Translations under genes and position numbers: made by a program | DNA from: a virus | Length of the DNA: 64,000 nt | Direction: 5' to 3' (one strand) | IMG/VR virus record: IMGVR_UViG_3300043548_000722 | Coordinates: 43,651 to 107,650 of that record | Notes under the pieces: generated by a model | Seen by the model: the letters and a program-made list of their open reading frames with translations, nothing else | Database searches by the model: none | What the model was told of the DNA's origin: nothing | Part shown: in pieces, positions 17,701 through 27,187 of the stretch | Numbering within the stretch: position 1 is the stretch's first letter | Layout: every line of letters starts with the position of its first letter

Positions 17701-19544
17701 GACAGCGTCACGGTCGGAATTGCCAGCTCTCGCGACATCCTCTCCAGATCAGTCGCGTCAATCTGTCCCTTGTGGTAGTTGCCATTTCCATCGGCGCCGA
17801 ATGATATTGCCGAAGTCCCCAGCTCGAAGGCAATTTTATTTCCGGCGACACCGAGTACCTGAGCCTTAAAGACCGAGCCGATCTCAAGGTCTGTCCGGAA
17901 GACGGTGAACTGGAGTACGTCTCCGGCAGACACGCCCAGCTTCTCGAAGTCGTCGATGGTGTCTGAGCGCAGAGTGGGACACACTCTCCAGCGAATCCCC
18001 TCTCTGCCTGATGGCGCGGTCGCGGACTTAAGAGTGACTGCCCAGAGATTACCGCGCCCACCCTCCTCAACTGGGGAGAACCCCTCGAGAAGCTCGTAGG
18101 TGGCGACTTCGTGACCTACGCCGTCCAGGACGATTATCCTGTCCTCGAATCCTGCTTTTAGATCAATCGAGTAAAGGACCTCTTCTGGAAAGATGGTCCC
18201 CTCGATCTTTGCAGAAGTGACAACCCCCGTCAGGCTCTGGTTCAGAGATGCGATCTCTATAGCAGCTCCTGCCCGAGATCCCGACAAGATGCGTAGACGT
18301 GCCCCTTCGACTGAGTCGAGGACATGCCGGCTCTCTAGACGCACTTGAAAATTGTCGATCACGTATCCCGTGCCGACCAGTGAAACCGTGTCTAAGGCTG
18401 GAAGACTTGCTTCGCCCTGCGGAATGTAGACGGTATTTGTGAACGCAGTTTGAGGGCTCTTAAAGCTGGCCCGGACAGACTTGAGAAGCCGGTACTTAAT
18501 GTTTGAGGCGCGTACCGGCATCGGCGTGATCAGGCGAAGTCTCGTCGTCGACAAGACCTCACCCACTGCGTAGTAGCCAGCATTCGCACCGATAAGAACC
18601 TGAAGGTAGTCTCCGGCCTTTGCTGCTGCGAAGGGCGCGGCGCTGTCGTACACCTCGAAGTAAGATGAGGCGTCTACGACGAGTGTTGTGCCAGAAGCGA
18701 TCTCCTCCCGCCCAGCAAACGGAACCTCATCTGAAACAATGTAGCCAGACGCATCTGCATTGATGCGGTTGATCAAGTACTGCCCACGGCTTGTGCCGGA
18801 GAACAGTGTCATCGTCGTCCCAATGGCACGGACGGTGGTGGGTCCGGAGACCAGCACCTCCTTTGCTGAGATAACGACTGCGCTTGCGACGAATGTCACA
18901 GAACCCGTGAAGGCTCCGGATCCACTCTGGGACCCTCCATACACAATGTCGAGAGTATCTGGATCAAGTTTAAGAGCTGGTGAATAATTCAGCCATTTCT
19001 TCTGGAATAGCGGCTGAATTGTAGCAATTGATTTTGCGCGATCGATCTGAATCGCGCGCAAAAAGTCAGAAGCGACAGCCTGTGTCATTCCGGACCATAC
19101 GATCGGAAAAATCTCTCGATCGTTAACCAGACTCCAGAAGTCGGAAAGCACGTCAAACATGAACGTGCCGTCCACATCTACTCGCTTTACCGCAGGAACA
19201 ACGGCAGGAGAGAAGAACACGGACGCTGTGACCGTGTCGCTCCTGACTCCGTCTGCCTCTACATAAAGAGAGACGGTATATGTTCCAGTGAGGTCTCCCT
19301 CAAGATCTACCGCCTTTTCCGAGTTCTCTGACAGGTCCAGGGCGGCTGCGCTATCGACCGGCCGTGCAGAAAGTGACCAAAATAGCGTAAGGTTGTCGTA
19401 GGAACCCTGGACAGTCGAGCCCGCACCGCTGAACTGCACACGAGACCCGACAATCCCTGTCGCCTCACTGGGAGTGATTTGAGCAACCGGCTTTGCTCTG
19501 AAGGGCTCTACAGCAAAGCGATGAGTCTCGGTTGCTCTACTCAT
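14772..19544 (-). CDS. Giant beta-repeat baseplate/tail protein (1590 aa) with PKD-like start
   Basis: Residues about 18-112 look like a PKD/Ig-like domain (AQITPSEATGIVGSRVQFSG, then LTGTYTVSLYVEADG). The rest contains about nine copies of a 35-45 residue beta module with the core G-D-x-L-x-I-x-S-G-x-N-x-G-x-Y-x-I followed by a V-x-S-x-T-x-L strand, for example AGDYLQVLIGANAGYYAVGE and AGDRLVIISGPNRGMYIVAE. The same module occurs in the J-like protein encoded just upstream. It is probably a large peripheral baseplate or fibre-network protein. The ATG overlaps the upstream stop (TAATG). A homologue of known function was not recognised. Confidence 0.8.
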   Translation of the reverse strand: MSRATETHRFAVEPFRAKPVAQITPSEATGIVGSRVQFSGAGSTVQGSYDNLTLFWSLSARPVDSAAALDLSENSEKAVDLEGDLTGTYTVSLYVEADGVRSDTVTASVFFSPAVVPAVKRVDVDGTFMFDVLSDFWSLVNDREIFPIVWSGMTQAVASDFLRAIQIDRAKSIATIQPLFQKKWLNYSPALKLDPDTLDIVYGGSQSGSGAFTGSVTFVASAVVISAKEVLVSGPTTVRAIGTTMTLFSGTSRGQYLINRINADASGYIVSDEVPFAGREEIASGTTLVVDASSYFEVYDSAAPFAAAKAGDYLQVLIGANAGYYAVGEVLSTTRLRLITPMPVRASNIKYRLLKSVRASFKSPQTAFTNTVYIPQGEASLPALDTVSLVGTGYVIDNFQVRLESRHVLDSVEGARLRILSGSRAGAAIEIASLNQSLTGVVTSAKIEGTIFPEEVLYSIDLKAGFEDRIIVLDGVGHEVATYELLEGFSPVEEGGRGNLWAVTLKSATAPSGREGIRWRVCPTLRSDTIDDFEKLGVSAGDVLQFTVFRTDLEIGSVFKAQVLGVAGNKIAFELGTSAISFGADGNGNYHKGQIDATDLERMSRELAIPTVTLSESGEALYTESALDIYEIFHSREFRNSYQNLPLDPTTNISLTGFFDIQISPTRVIRNTRIPLDPSGEAEEPVYSIPALFEYISPERVESQGSSTILIHEDDTTSSLSRLPIKLSENNDFSITGTEHRGTALTTRARSPVVGIADYSLVFHGIRPGDELEILTGLSQGTYAITSVTSERELRVSPRVADGLFPVADQQSIEYVIRRRGQGRFIEFSSRFTPSSPAPETLWAPLTLIDNFKYIEDNFGVLVNITKADLDAYGTTQISYRAAVAGLMYAWASGPTLRSAEIGAHILLDLPVTEKPSEIVQIDPEYTDLYGRVITEELDAEGLGTGIFSVFRYPRSDLYSIEKFKGLGINPLTGSVFAVGDFLPPFTPLTNAVILTDNVVSPTWWREYSAVPGEVELRKYHTWQAEIDVRAVDSRDIPLATEFLNRIRPIYTKPQIVAVLSLLDSVTVDARPTLGMDLHLMDDPAFSTESTRAFDDLNGSGQALRRFDFGSRSTRTLFQGDDLEFEAGSDTVTSARGGFSGDVTSLPRINSAFPGEVTVFGRNLIQAGDRLVIISGPNRGMYIVAEVVSDTELRIDEDADSTPYTKPISSLAADSAAQFQVLRDDSHIIYEGTSFAVDSTFGDDAEFFEHHVLRDDNAAFRSSGVTADDRVIILSGPNRGVYVIQDLGVFDWALYATSNTGTPDLFADQETALTLATPLPDPDESAEYRIERWSLTKNPVYSGSASTATLGVSVIEIADIDLKNVEREDTLYDTDTGAAYKIVAIYGDQVFLSRPVERLIENVEIRKQVYEEFDGDTDPRLERLMGYDDIEIDIYRPLTVVDAAGPVTLSGSTLTGSFAASAGDLLVVAPSAGSLSHGVYTIAEVDGGTITIDGIFPADEAAIVSTYTPAVGFDIDGTAVVTISDASHDIEELGVRPGDFFEFDYGTDHFLFPIIEVNSATQFTIAEMTPEPASVIGRIFRKETPSQGKR

Positions 19545-21826
19545 TAGGCGGTGTCCGTGAGGTCGATGAACACGTTGGCTTTCGCGCCGTAGATTTTACT
19601 CTCTAGTACCGATCGTGGCGACTGGAGAGTGACGGCGTAATCGTATCCAGATCCGAGGCCAACCGCCGCCGAACGAAGGTTGACTGACATACGATTGTAC
19701 ACTGAACCGAACTTTAGGGTGGGAATCGAGCCAATCGATACGGTCTTGCCGTCCAGAATGTTGTCCACCGTGGCGCGCTTCGCGGACCCGCTGTCTGCCC
19801 ATGGGATGTCAATGCTGGGCTCCTCTTCAAAGTCAATGAAGAGTCTGACGCTCTTGCCAGGCAAAATCACAAGAAGGTATGTGTGCTCTACGGAGAGGTC
19901 AATCGGTGCTGAGATCAGTCTTCCGACTTCGGACTCTGGGTTGAGTACCTCCAGAACATCTTGTGTGTCCTGGCTCACGAATACGAAAGTCTCGGATCGA
20001 TCTTCTGCCGTTACAAACTGGAGCTGAACGAAGGTGTCTGCCGCGCTGGCGCGCACTGCCATCAGCGCGGCACTCGCCATGCGAACTGGATCCACCTGCT
20101 CAAGCTGGTCTACGATCTCCACGATCTTGGCCTGGGCGAATACCGCGATGCCAGTGACATACTCTGTATATTCGTCCGCAGTAAAGGAGATGTGGTAAAA
20201 CCCGACGAGATCACTTGCGTCCGGCTCGATTACAGCCACGTCGTCTACAATTGAGACTGGCGCGGAGCCTTCGTAGGTCCAAGCAGAAAAGTCTCCTGCG
20301 TAGGCGACTTCCTTTACGGGCATGAAAATAAAGTTCTCAATCGCAAAGATGCCGTCGAAGTAGACTGACCCCAGGTCCTCTTGATCGAGGAATCCGATGT
20401 CAAAACGCGCGAGACCCTGTGCGTCGCTGAGGCCACTAAGGTCCGTGCTGGTAAAAGAACCGCCGATGACGAGCTCGGCCGCTGTCGGGGCGATGGAGCA
20501 GAGAACTTGCGTCCCATCAAACACAGTCAAAATAAACGGCGCCGTCTCACTCCAGTCAACCTCTGCCGTCTCGTAGTTCTCTGTGATCAGGCGGTTGTTG
20601 GAGCCGAGCGCATTCGTGTACATGCCGAAGGACGTGGTTCCGTCGTTCAAGAAGCGAAACTTGAGCGCATCCACTCCATTACTGATGTCAAAGCCCATGC
20701 CTATATTGTAGGAGCCGCCATGTTCTTCTTGTTGCGGGCGTCCACGAAAGAACACCAGCCACTTTGAGGTCTGAAGCTGCGGCTCTTCAGATCTCAACCT
20801 GGAGTTGGTGGTCTCATTAGCGGTCAGCAGTAGTAAGTCTGTGTCCGGGATCCAGGAGGCTGACTCTCTCCTCATCCGGGAGACATCCGCCTGACTCGCT
20901 GCAATCAGACAGCCGGATGCCTCTGCTGTCCCTTCCTGAAACGCCTCCACTCCTCCCGCAGAGACCAGGGTCTCACCGTGCTCTTCCAGGAGCATGGAGT
21001 AGAGGTACGCCTCCCCTACGCGCTCTTGATCCAATCCAAAAAAGACGCTGGACCCCGCGCTGGGGTTTTGAGACTCAACCAGGCCAATACGCGCGGTAGG
21101 AATGAACTTTCCAAGCGCACTGATTGGCTCGTCAAACAGCCGAGTCTCCTCTTTTGTGGTCTCGTCGGTGACTGTCACAATCGCCCGAGCCAGGTATCCC
21201 GACGCCTCGAAGAAGATGCGGAACGAGTGCGTGGCCGCTGACCAGTCGAAGTTCACGGTCTGATTGACGGCCCGCACCCCCGAGGAGTCCGCGGGACCCG
21301 TGATTCGGACGTACTTTGTCCCAGCGGAATCACCGCAGAAAACAAAGATCCCGGTGCTGCGGTCCCAGTGGATGTAGCCAAACAACACGCCGTTGTAGTC
21401 CGTGTCGCTCAGGTAGGCAGCTGGTCCGGCTGAGGGGATGACAGGTACTGCGAAACGAAGTTCGCACCCGACAGGCGCGTCCTTTGTCACATCTCCGTGG
21501 AGAAAGAGCACGTTTGATGACTTGACTGCCGAGGCGCTTGCGATGCTTAGCACCGCATCGCCCGAAACATTTTCAAACGTGAGATCTGCACGGTTGTTGT
21601 TTCTTTCAATCGGGAGAGAATCGCTGAAGACGTCAAAGACATACGGCTCGCTGAGCGGAAGCTCTGTCTCGTTCGGCGGATCAAAGACAGCCTTCGCAAA
21701 CGTAACGAAGCCGTAGACCTCCCCGGGGTCCACCTGGTAATCGTCGTCCCGCACGCCAAAGTAGATCGGCAGTGTGGGGGAGAACTCCTCACCTTCGGCG
21801 GGAGTGCGGTTGACGACGTTAGGCAT
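19544..21826 (-). CDS. Lectin-like (LamG/concanavalin-type) tail protein
   Basis: The start at 21826 (MPNVVNRTPAEGEEF, 760 residues) is chosen because it overlaps the upstream stop by only 8 bases; a longer reading from 21994 runs through an Arg-rich stretch read from the J-like gene. After an N-terminal domain (about 1-75), three similar beta-sandwich segments follow (roughly 75-270, 330-520, 540-745). Each has the jelly-roll pattern of a long strand, a D-W/L-S turn, and a strand like ILTVFDGTQVL or LLVILPGKSVRLFIDF, as in LamG/concanavalin-like domains. A glycan- or receptor-binding role at the baseplate is a reasonable inference. Confidence 0.75.
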   Translation of the reverse strand: MPNVVNRTPAEGEEFSPTLPIYFGVRDDDYQVDPGEVYGFVTFAKAVFDPPNETELPLSEPYVFDVFSDSLPIERNNNRADLTFENVSGDAVLSIASASAVKSSNVLFLHGDVTKDAPVGCELRFAVPVIPSAGPAAYLSDTDYNGVLFGYIHWDRSTGIFVFCGDSAGTKYVRITGPADSSGVRAVNQTVNFDWSAATHSFRIFFEASGYLARAIVTVTDETTKEETRLFDEPISALGKFIPTARIGLVESQNPSAGSSVFFGLDQERVGEAYLYSMLLEEHGETLVSAGGVEAFQEGTAEASGCLIAASQADVSRMRRESASWIPDTDLLLLTANETTNSRLRSEEPQLQTSKWLVFFRGRPQQEEHGGSYNIGMGFDISNGVDALKFRFLNDGTTSFGMYTNALGSNNRLITENYETAEVDWSETAPFILTVFDGTQVLCSIAPTAAELVIGGSFTSTDLSGLSDAQGLARFDIGFLDQEDLGSVYFDGIFAIENFIFMPVKEVAYAGDFSAWTYEGSAPVSIVDDVAVIEPDASDLVGFYHISFTADEYTEYVTGIAVFAQAKIVEIVDQLEQVDPVRMASAALMAVRASAADTFVQLQFVTAEDRSETFVFVSQDTQDVLEVLNPESEVGRLISAPIDLSVEHTYLLVILPGKSVRLFIDFEEEPSIDIPWADSGSAKRATVDNILDGKTVSIGSIPTLKFGSVYNRMSVNLRSAAVGLGSGYDYAVTLQSPRSVLESKIYGAKANVFIDLTDTA

Positions 21827-24800
21827 TCCCGCTCCGCGCACGGACAAGGATGCGCTCCTGGCCAGTGCCTGGGTCTGTCGAGGTAGGCGTACCCGGAATG
21901 TAGAACGTCGTCCTGTGCGACCCGTGGAACGTACCTTCGGAGAGACCGATCGAGTCGTCCGACCTCGAAAGGATGCGACGACGGTCCAGGTCATGCGTCA
22001 CGATCTGGAGGATGATCGGGTGCTTGTACGAGGTGACGTTATTGGAATGTAAGAATTTCTCGATCTTGGATACGTCCAGGATCTCGTTCGGGTCAAGGCC
22101 GTTAATGTAGTTGGCAATCTCGGCCGCCATCTTCGTTCGGTTTCCGCCCGTGGCCTCGATGTCTACGTAGACGAAGGAGGGCAGGAAGTGCCGAGCCAGC
22201 GGATCCGCGCAAAGAGTGCGGTTGAGGTTCGAGGACAGGAGAGCCTGCACTCGCCCGACTTCCGCAGAGAACTCGTGCTGAACAACGAAACTTGCGCCGT
22301 TGAGGTTGACCCTGTTCTCTGCGAGATCATCGAGGTCGTTGGGCAAGAACGAGGCCGACATGTAGATCTTGCACTGCTCAGCCGCGCTGTAGGAGTAAAG
22401 CGGGTCTACGACCTCCATTCGGTAGCCATCGGAGTCGTAGGTTCCGAAGATTGGCGTCATATGCGTGTCTTTCGGAATGTTGTAGACCGGGCGACCTCCC
22501 AGAGAGAACGCACGTACGTCCATGAAAAAGAGTCCGCTCTCGGTGCCCTGACCGCGCATCTCGGTTGAGGAGAGGTGGACACAGTGGGGACGGACGATCT
22601 CGTAAGGCTGCTTCACACCGCGCACGGGACCCAGTCCCTCCAGGTCTCGCTGACGCGCATAGCCTACGTCAATCGAGCCGCCCTGGTAGATCGCCCGAAC
22701 TCGCGAGGTCAGCCTATCGGACGAGGGATGCACCGTCGCAACACGCCACACGGACGGCGTCCCGCTGTAGATGCGGATGGGGCGTAGCCCAACCATTTCG
22801 GCGCCCCCGTCGATTGCAGATTCCTCAAGCTCATCCACTGGGGCACTCACGATAGCCCAATGAACTCCTGTCTCTTCGAACCCGAAGTTGTTTCTATCAA
22901 GCGTTGCAGTTTGCCCACTGGTAGACACTGCGGTGATCTGGTAACTACCGTCAACACCCGAGTAATTTGAGAGATAGATCGTTAGGTACCTTCCAACGTC
23001 GGATGCAGTAAACGGATTATTAGAGTCCTGGATCGTCGCTGTCCCGGCCGTAATCCCTCCCTCGTTTCCACTTTTGAGGATCGGTGTGGTTCCTACCGGA
23101 AGTGGCCGGTCCAGTGCCAGGTACTCGTCGCCTACTTCGACGACTGTGTATCCGCCTTCCCCATCCCCCTCCTCAATAAATACAAAGTCTCCTACATGAA
23201 CCACGTCCTGGTCATCTCCTGAGCTCGGTGACAGGAATGTAAAGTCAGGAATACCGAGCTGAAGTCGAGGCAGTCGTATAATGTTCGAATTGGTCTGAGT
23301 TATGACCGCAACTACGCGATCCATCTTCGGAGTTGGCAGAGCACCAACAACTTCGAGGAGTGTGCGCTGCTCGTAGATCCGAACGAAGTCGGAGCCCGGC
23401 TGCACTCCCGAAGTCAGGAAGGCGGACAGGAGCGCATCAGATGGCTCAAGCTCAAATGAGTCGGATGCTGTTGTATGCGCTGTCAGCGTCACGTCTCGAG
23501 GAAGGTCTACGGGCGTAAGCGGACCTGTCCTTGATGCGCCAGGAAATACCTGACGGGAGGGCTCGGTTCCTGCCGCGACGAATAGAAGTTCCTCGGCTCC
23601 GGTAGGGACTGAGAACAGGGTCGGCGCGTGGGGATGGAAGAACCGGCGGGTTTCCTCACCATTCTCCGTCCACACATAGTCGGTGCAGGAACTGGGCCCG
23701 TACACAGTTACCGACGTGGGTTCTGTGAAGTAGAGCCGCACAATCTGTTCTGCAGTCGGCCGCGCGACCACGTAGGAGTCAAAGAACCCAGCCACCATCT
23801 TCTTCAAGACAGAGCCCGGGTTGACGACGAACTCAGACGGCACGTCGTAGCCTGCCGAGGAGAGCGTCTGGAACAGCCAGCTAAAGGACTCCTGCACAAG
23901 CTGCCACGGATTGACTGGATCTCCGACACGCGGGCCAGAGGCAATTGAGGCGGTGACGTTGAAGGAAGGAGGAGACAGGCTGAGGGCCGGAGCGGTACGC
24001 GGCACAAACTCGGACAGGCCCACGAATGGGTTGACCGGAAACTCGTTCTTGATCTTTACAATCGAAAACGTGTAGGCCACTCGCTCGTCAAGATAGTCGT
24101 CAGACGTGCTCGAGCCACTCGTCGAGACGATGCACCCGCCGTGATACACCTTGTAGGTGTAGACCTTGTCGATCACGTACGAGCCTGCATTGGCGCCGTG
24201 ATCGATGGTTAGGATGTCCCCCGGCTTGGCGCGAGAAAGTGCAGCGGGCGTATTCCGCAGCTCACCGTTGTTGTACTGGTCCATCGCGTCTGCGAAAGAC
24301 ACCTCATTGGTGAACAGCGCCTTCCAGTCAAACTCCGGGGTTGCGAGGAAGATGTTGTTGCAGCCGTCAAAGAGCGCCTTCGGGACAAGGATCTCGTACT
24401 GTGCCAGGATCGTCTGGGTCGCAAAGTCGTCGATGTCGCGCATCGTAAAGGGGGAGAACAGGTCGAAGAACGCTCGGAAATCGTCCCCAAGAGAGAACTG
24501 ATCCGTAAGGTCTACGAGCCACTCCCGAATGGCAAACAGGAAGTCCTTTGCTGCATCAGGAAGCGCGAGGCTGAGATGCGTCTGGACTGAATGCCCAGTC
24601 GTCGAACCGGGGTCAGAGAACAGCGTCAATACACCGACGTAGTCCTCGTCCGAAGGCAGGCACTCATCGCTGTAGCAGGTCCCGGGCCTTTCCGAGTACT
24701 GGGTGATGGTAACGAGGTCCGCTGGCTTGATTGTCCCGTCTGGAGACCTCTGACCAGTCCCGCTCTTGGCTCCCGTAGAGTCTACGTCGTAGGCAACGAG

Positions 24801-27176
24801 ACGCACATGTTCTGTCGGGGCCCACTCTGGTCCGGCATCGGGGAACACAAACCCATTGAGACCCCTGAAGACCTCTTTTGCACCAGAAAATCCATCCACA
24901 GCGCGGGCGCCCACAGGAAGTGCAGGAGGGACGGCGTATCCAGAGGACTGTCCTCCGGCTGCCTGCACAACCATGCCGTTTGGCGCGATGCGGATCAATG
25001 GTCGGCTAAGGCCTGTGCCGGCCGCGTACACTCGATACGAGACGTTCGAGTCTGTTGCCGTCATTGGCACTTCTAAAATAGGACCTCTACCGCCCAGAGT
25101 AGGATCAAACCCGACAATACGATATTCTCCAGTGTTATTACCGTCCAGAATCTCAAGTACACTGCCTGGGCCCACGTTGTAGGAGACCAGGTCTGTGTCC
25201 ACACGCACAGTCGACGAACCGATGACTGTACGAAGATCCGCAGCAGTAGCACCAGCAAAAGGAAAGAGAGGAGCCTTTGGAGTAAAGGCGTCAACGACCA
25301 CCTCCGACACAATACGGAAGCGATAGTCGCCACCGAGGACAGTCATGGCGGTGTCCAGAGTGAGTTCTGGGCCCCGCACATCCATGATTTTGTATGTCCC
25401 GGTATCGGGTCCGTTAACTACTGTAAGTGTCATTCCCCGCGAGACGCCGATCTCCTCCCAGAGCGTCTGCTCAACGGCCACAAGTGTTGCCGTTGCAGAC
25501 GATGTGAACCCAATGACGTACGCTGGGGCAGTCCACTCGTTATCTGAGGTAAGGCCGACCAGGTCGATGTAGTGGTTTCCTGCGACCGTTGAGACCGTGT
25601 ACGCGAGACCGGCGGTGTCTTCCTCGATCGTAGTGCCGTCCGAAGAGAAATGAATCACTTCTCCCGTCAGGAAGGACCCACTGACGGCCGCGAGTCGCAG
25701 CCGTAAACGCGCGTTTACTTTGTTGGCAGCAGCCCGGTAGTCTGTCAGCTCAGACGGCAGTTCGTCCGCCGACACGGTAAACAGGTCGTCGCTTTCGTAG
25801 ACGCTGACTTCGCTGGATGCGGAAGACAGTGTGGAGACCGCTGTGGATGAGCGTGTCGGGCGCACATACACATCGTAGTGACCGCCGATGTGTACCTGGT
25901 CGTCGCGAATGACGATCTCATCCCCTTCATCGGGATTGGTGATGCCACCGGGAATGCCGGAGATCCGCAGTTCTGCGCGATCATAGGCGGCAGCGAACAC
26001 CCCGGGCAGCAGCCCCGGGATGGCAGAGCCTGGGGGCGAGTCTACCTCTGGCGCTCGATTAAGGCGCAGAAGATAGATTGTCGGGATGCCCTCAAGGTCC
26101 TCAGAGCTTTCGTAGAGGACCTCCTCCACGACGAACCTCTGGTTCTCTACGCCAGCCCCATAGAGGAACTTCCAGAAATTGAGATCGATCTGTCCGCCGT
26201 CACGGATCCTACGCCGACCGTCTCTGCCCTTGTTCTCGAACATGGAGAGGAGGATCATGTACCGGCCGAGGATGAGACTCATCCCCGAACAGATCACATC
26301 GCCGCCGCCGGAACCCGTGATCTTGTCTCTCTGCATTTCTGGATCGCCAAATCCAACGACCTCCAGATTTCGCACAGACGGAAACTCGGAGAAGATCCTG
26401 GCTCGGATACCGCGACGCGTGTTGAGGCTGCGCTCCGTCAGAGCAGTCTGCGTCCTTGCGAGCAGTTGCTCAGAGGATTCTGCGGTCTCCCCATTGGTAA
26501 ACGAGAACAGGTTGGTCACACGGACCGCTGCGGGAACTCCCGTAATTGTACTTAAGGAGTTGGCAGAAATGTTGTAGGCATCTCCTGGCAGCTCTGCAAT
26601 CACGCCTACATCAACGTAGAAAAACTGACCAGATCTCTGCGCCGCCACTACTTCAGGTCGAAAGAACTGAGGAACGCGGGGAAAGAAACTAAGACCGCTC
26701 GCACTTCGAATCTGTGTCGTAGAAAGGATGCTAACAAATGTAGGCTGTGAAAAGAAGATCCGCGCTGTCCCGGAGGCCCTCGATCCGGGTTTCCGGGAGA
26801 CAAAGAAGTTCGCGGCTAGGTCTTCCGCGTCCTCAATCCGAAGAGTTGATGCGTTCCTAGCGGACTGTGAGCTTCGAATGATCTGAAGTTCCCTCTTCAG
26901 CGCCTCCATGAGGAGCTGTAGCGGACGAATGACGATGTCAACAATAGCAGTGCCGTCCTCAACGGACAGCGTGGGATACTCCTGCCGTAGTCGCGTCTTG
27001 AGAAACTCCTCAATATCCATGTCAAACGGGTCAGTCGAAAGTGCCCGAAATATTGGATCAATTACCTGGAGATAAAGGCTTCCATTCTCAGAGGAATCTA
27101 GCGACGGGTCAAATGCCTCAAGACGCTCAACCAAGAGGTCTCGAATCTGCTGAGCCTGAGATGATGTGTTGGCCAT
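21819..27176 (-). CDS. Baseplate J-like protein, greatly enlarged (1785 aa)
   Basis: Residues about 1-290 match the baseplate J/gp47-type pattern: ATSIVDIVI-type helix, then EDLAANFFVSRKPGSRASG, RIFFSQPTFVSI, SANSLSTITGVPAAVRVTN and the later SEQLLARTQTALTERSLNTR with RGIRAR. P2 gpJ is about 300 residues, so this protein carries about 1400 extra residues. The extra part holds at least five GD..SG..G.Y.I beta modules (for example RGMTLTVVNGPDTGTYKIMD) and a DVGR variant. A C-terminal region of about 250 residues resumes J-like features (IEATGGNRTKMAAEIANYI). It should form the wedge ring that joins tail tube end and fibres. Confidence 0.85.
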   Translation of the reverse strand: MANTSSQAQQIRDLLVERLEAFDPSLDSSENGSLYLQVIDPIFRALSTDPFDMDIEEFLKTRLRQEYPTLSVEDGTAIVDIVIRPLQLLMEALKRELQIIRSSQSARNASTLRIEDAEDLAANFFVSRKPGSRASGTARIFFSQPTFVSILSTTQIRSASGLSFFPRVPQFFRPEVVAAQRSGQFFYVDVGVIAELPGDAYNISANSLSTITGVPAAVRVTNLFSFTNGETAESSEQLLARTQTALTERSLNTRRGIRARIFSEFPSVRNLEVVGFGDPEMQRDKITGSGGGDVICSGMSLILGRYMILLSMFENKGRDGRRRIRDGGQIDLNFWKFLYGAGVENQRFVVEEVLYESSEDLEGIPTIYLLRLNRAPEVDSPPGSAIPGLLPGVFAAAYDRAELRISGIPGGITNPDEGDEIVIRDDQVHIGGHYDVYVRPTRSSTAVSTLSSASSEVSVYESDDLFTVSADELPSELTDYRAAANKVNARLRLRLAAVSGSFLTGEVIHFSSDGTTIEEDTAGLAYTVSTVAGNHYIDLVGLTSDNEWTAPAYVIGFTSSATATLVAVEQTLWEEIGVSRGMTLTVVNGPDTGTYKIMDVRGPELTLDTAMTVLGGDYRFRIVSEVVVDAFTPKAPLFPFAGATAADLRTVIGSSTVRVDTDLVSYNVGPGSVLEILDGNNTGEYRIVGFDPTLGGRGPILEVPMTATDSNVSYRVYAAGTGLSRPLIRIAPNGMVVQAAGGQSSGYAVPPALPVGARAVDGFSGAKEVFRGLNGFVFPDAGPEWAPTEHVRLVAYDVDSTGAKSGTGQRSPDGTIKPADLVTITQYSERPGTCYSDECLPSDEDYVGVLTLFSDPGSTTGHSVQTHLSLALPDAAKDFLFAIREWLVDLTDQFSLGDDFRAFFDLFSPFTMRDIDDFATQTILAQYEILVPKALFDGCNNIFLATPEFDWKALFTNEVSFADAMDQYNNGELRNTPAALSRAKPGDILTIDHGANAGSYVIDKVYTYKVYHGGCIVSTSGSSTSDDYLDERVAYTFSIVKIKNEFPVNPFVGLSEFVPRTAPALSLSPPSFNVTASIASGPRVGDPVNPWQLVQESFSWLFQTLSSAGYDVPSEFVVNPGSVLKKMVAGFFDSYVVARPTAEQIVRLYFTEPTSVTVYGPSSCTDYVWTENGEETRRFFHPHAPTLFSVPTGAEELLFVAAGTEPSRQVFPGASRTGPLTPVDLPRDVTLTAHTTASDSFELEPSDALLSAFLTSGVQPGSDFVRIYEQRTLLEVVGALPTPKMDRVVAVITQTNSNIIRLPRLQLGIPDFTFLSPSSGDDQDVVHVGDFVFIEEGDGEGGYTVVEVGDEYLALDRPLPVGTTPILKSGNEGGITAGTATIQDSNNPFTASDVGRYLTIYLSNYSGVDGSYQITAVSTSGQTATLDRNNFGFEETGVHWAIVSAPVDELEESAIDGGAEMVGLRPIRIYSGTPSVWRVATVHPSSDRLTSRVRAIYQGGSIDVGYARQRDLEGLGPVRGVKQPYEIVRPHCVHLSSTEMRGQGTESGLFFMDVRAFSLGGRPVYNIPKDTHMTPIFGTYDSDGYRMEVVDPLYSYSAAEQCKIYMSASFLPNDLDDLAENRVNLNGASFVVQHEFSAEVGRVQALLSSNLNRTLCADPLARHFLPSFVYVDIEATGGNRTKMAAEIANYINGLDPNEILDVSKIEKFLHSNNVTSYKHPIILQIVTHDLDRRRILSRSDDSIGLSEGTFHGSHRTTFYIPGTPTSTDPGTGQERILVRARSGNA

Positions 27177-27187
27177 GAGCGATCCTA

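Noticed and set aside
21827-21994. Upstream extension of the lectin-like protein
   Set aside because: Arg/Ser-rich, read from the J-like gene in another frame. ATG 21826 gives the usual short overlap.
25878-26555. A 225-residue plus-strand frame
   Set aside because: Antisense to the J-like gene. The J-like frame has strong family motifs here.
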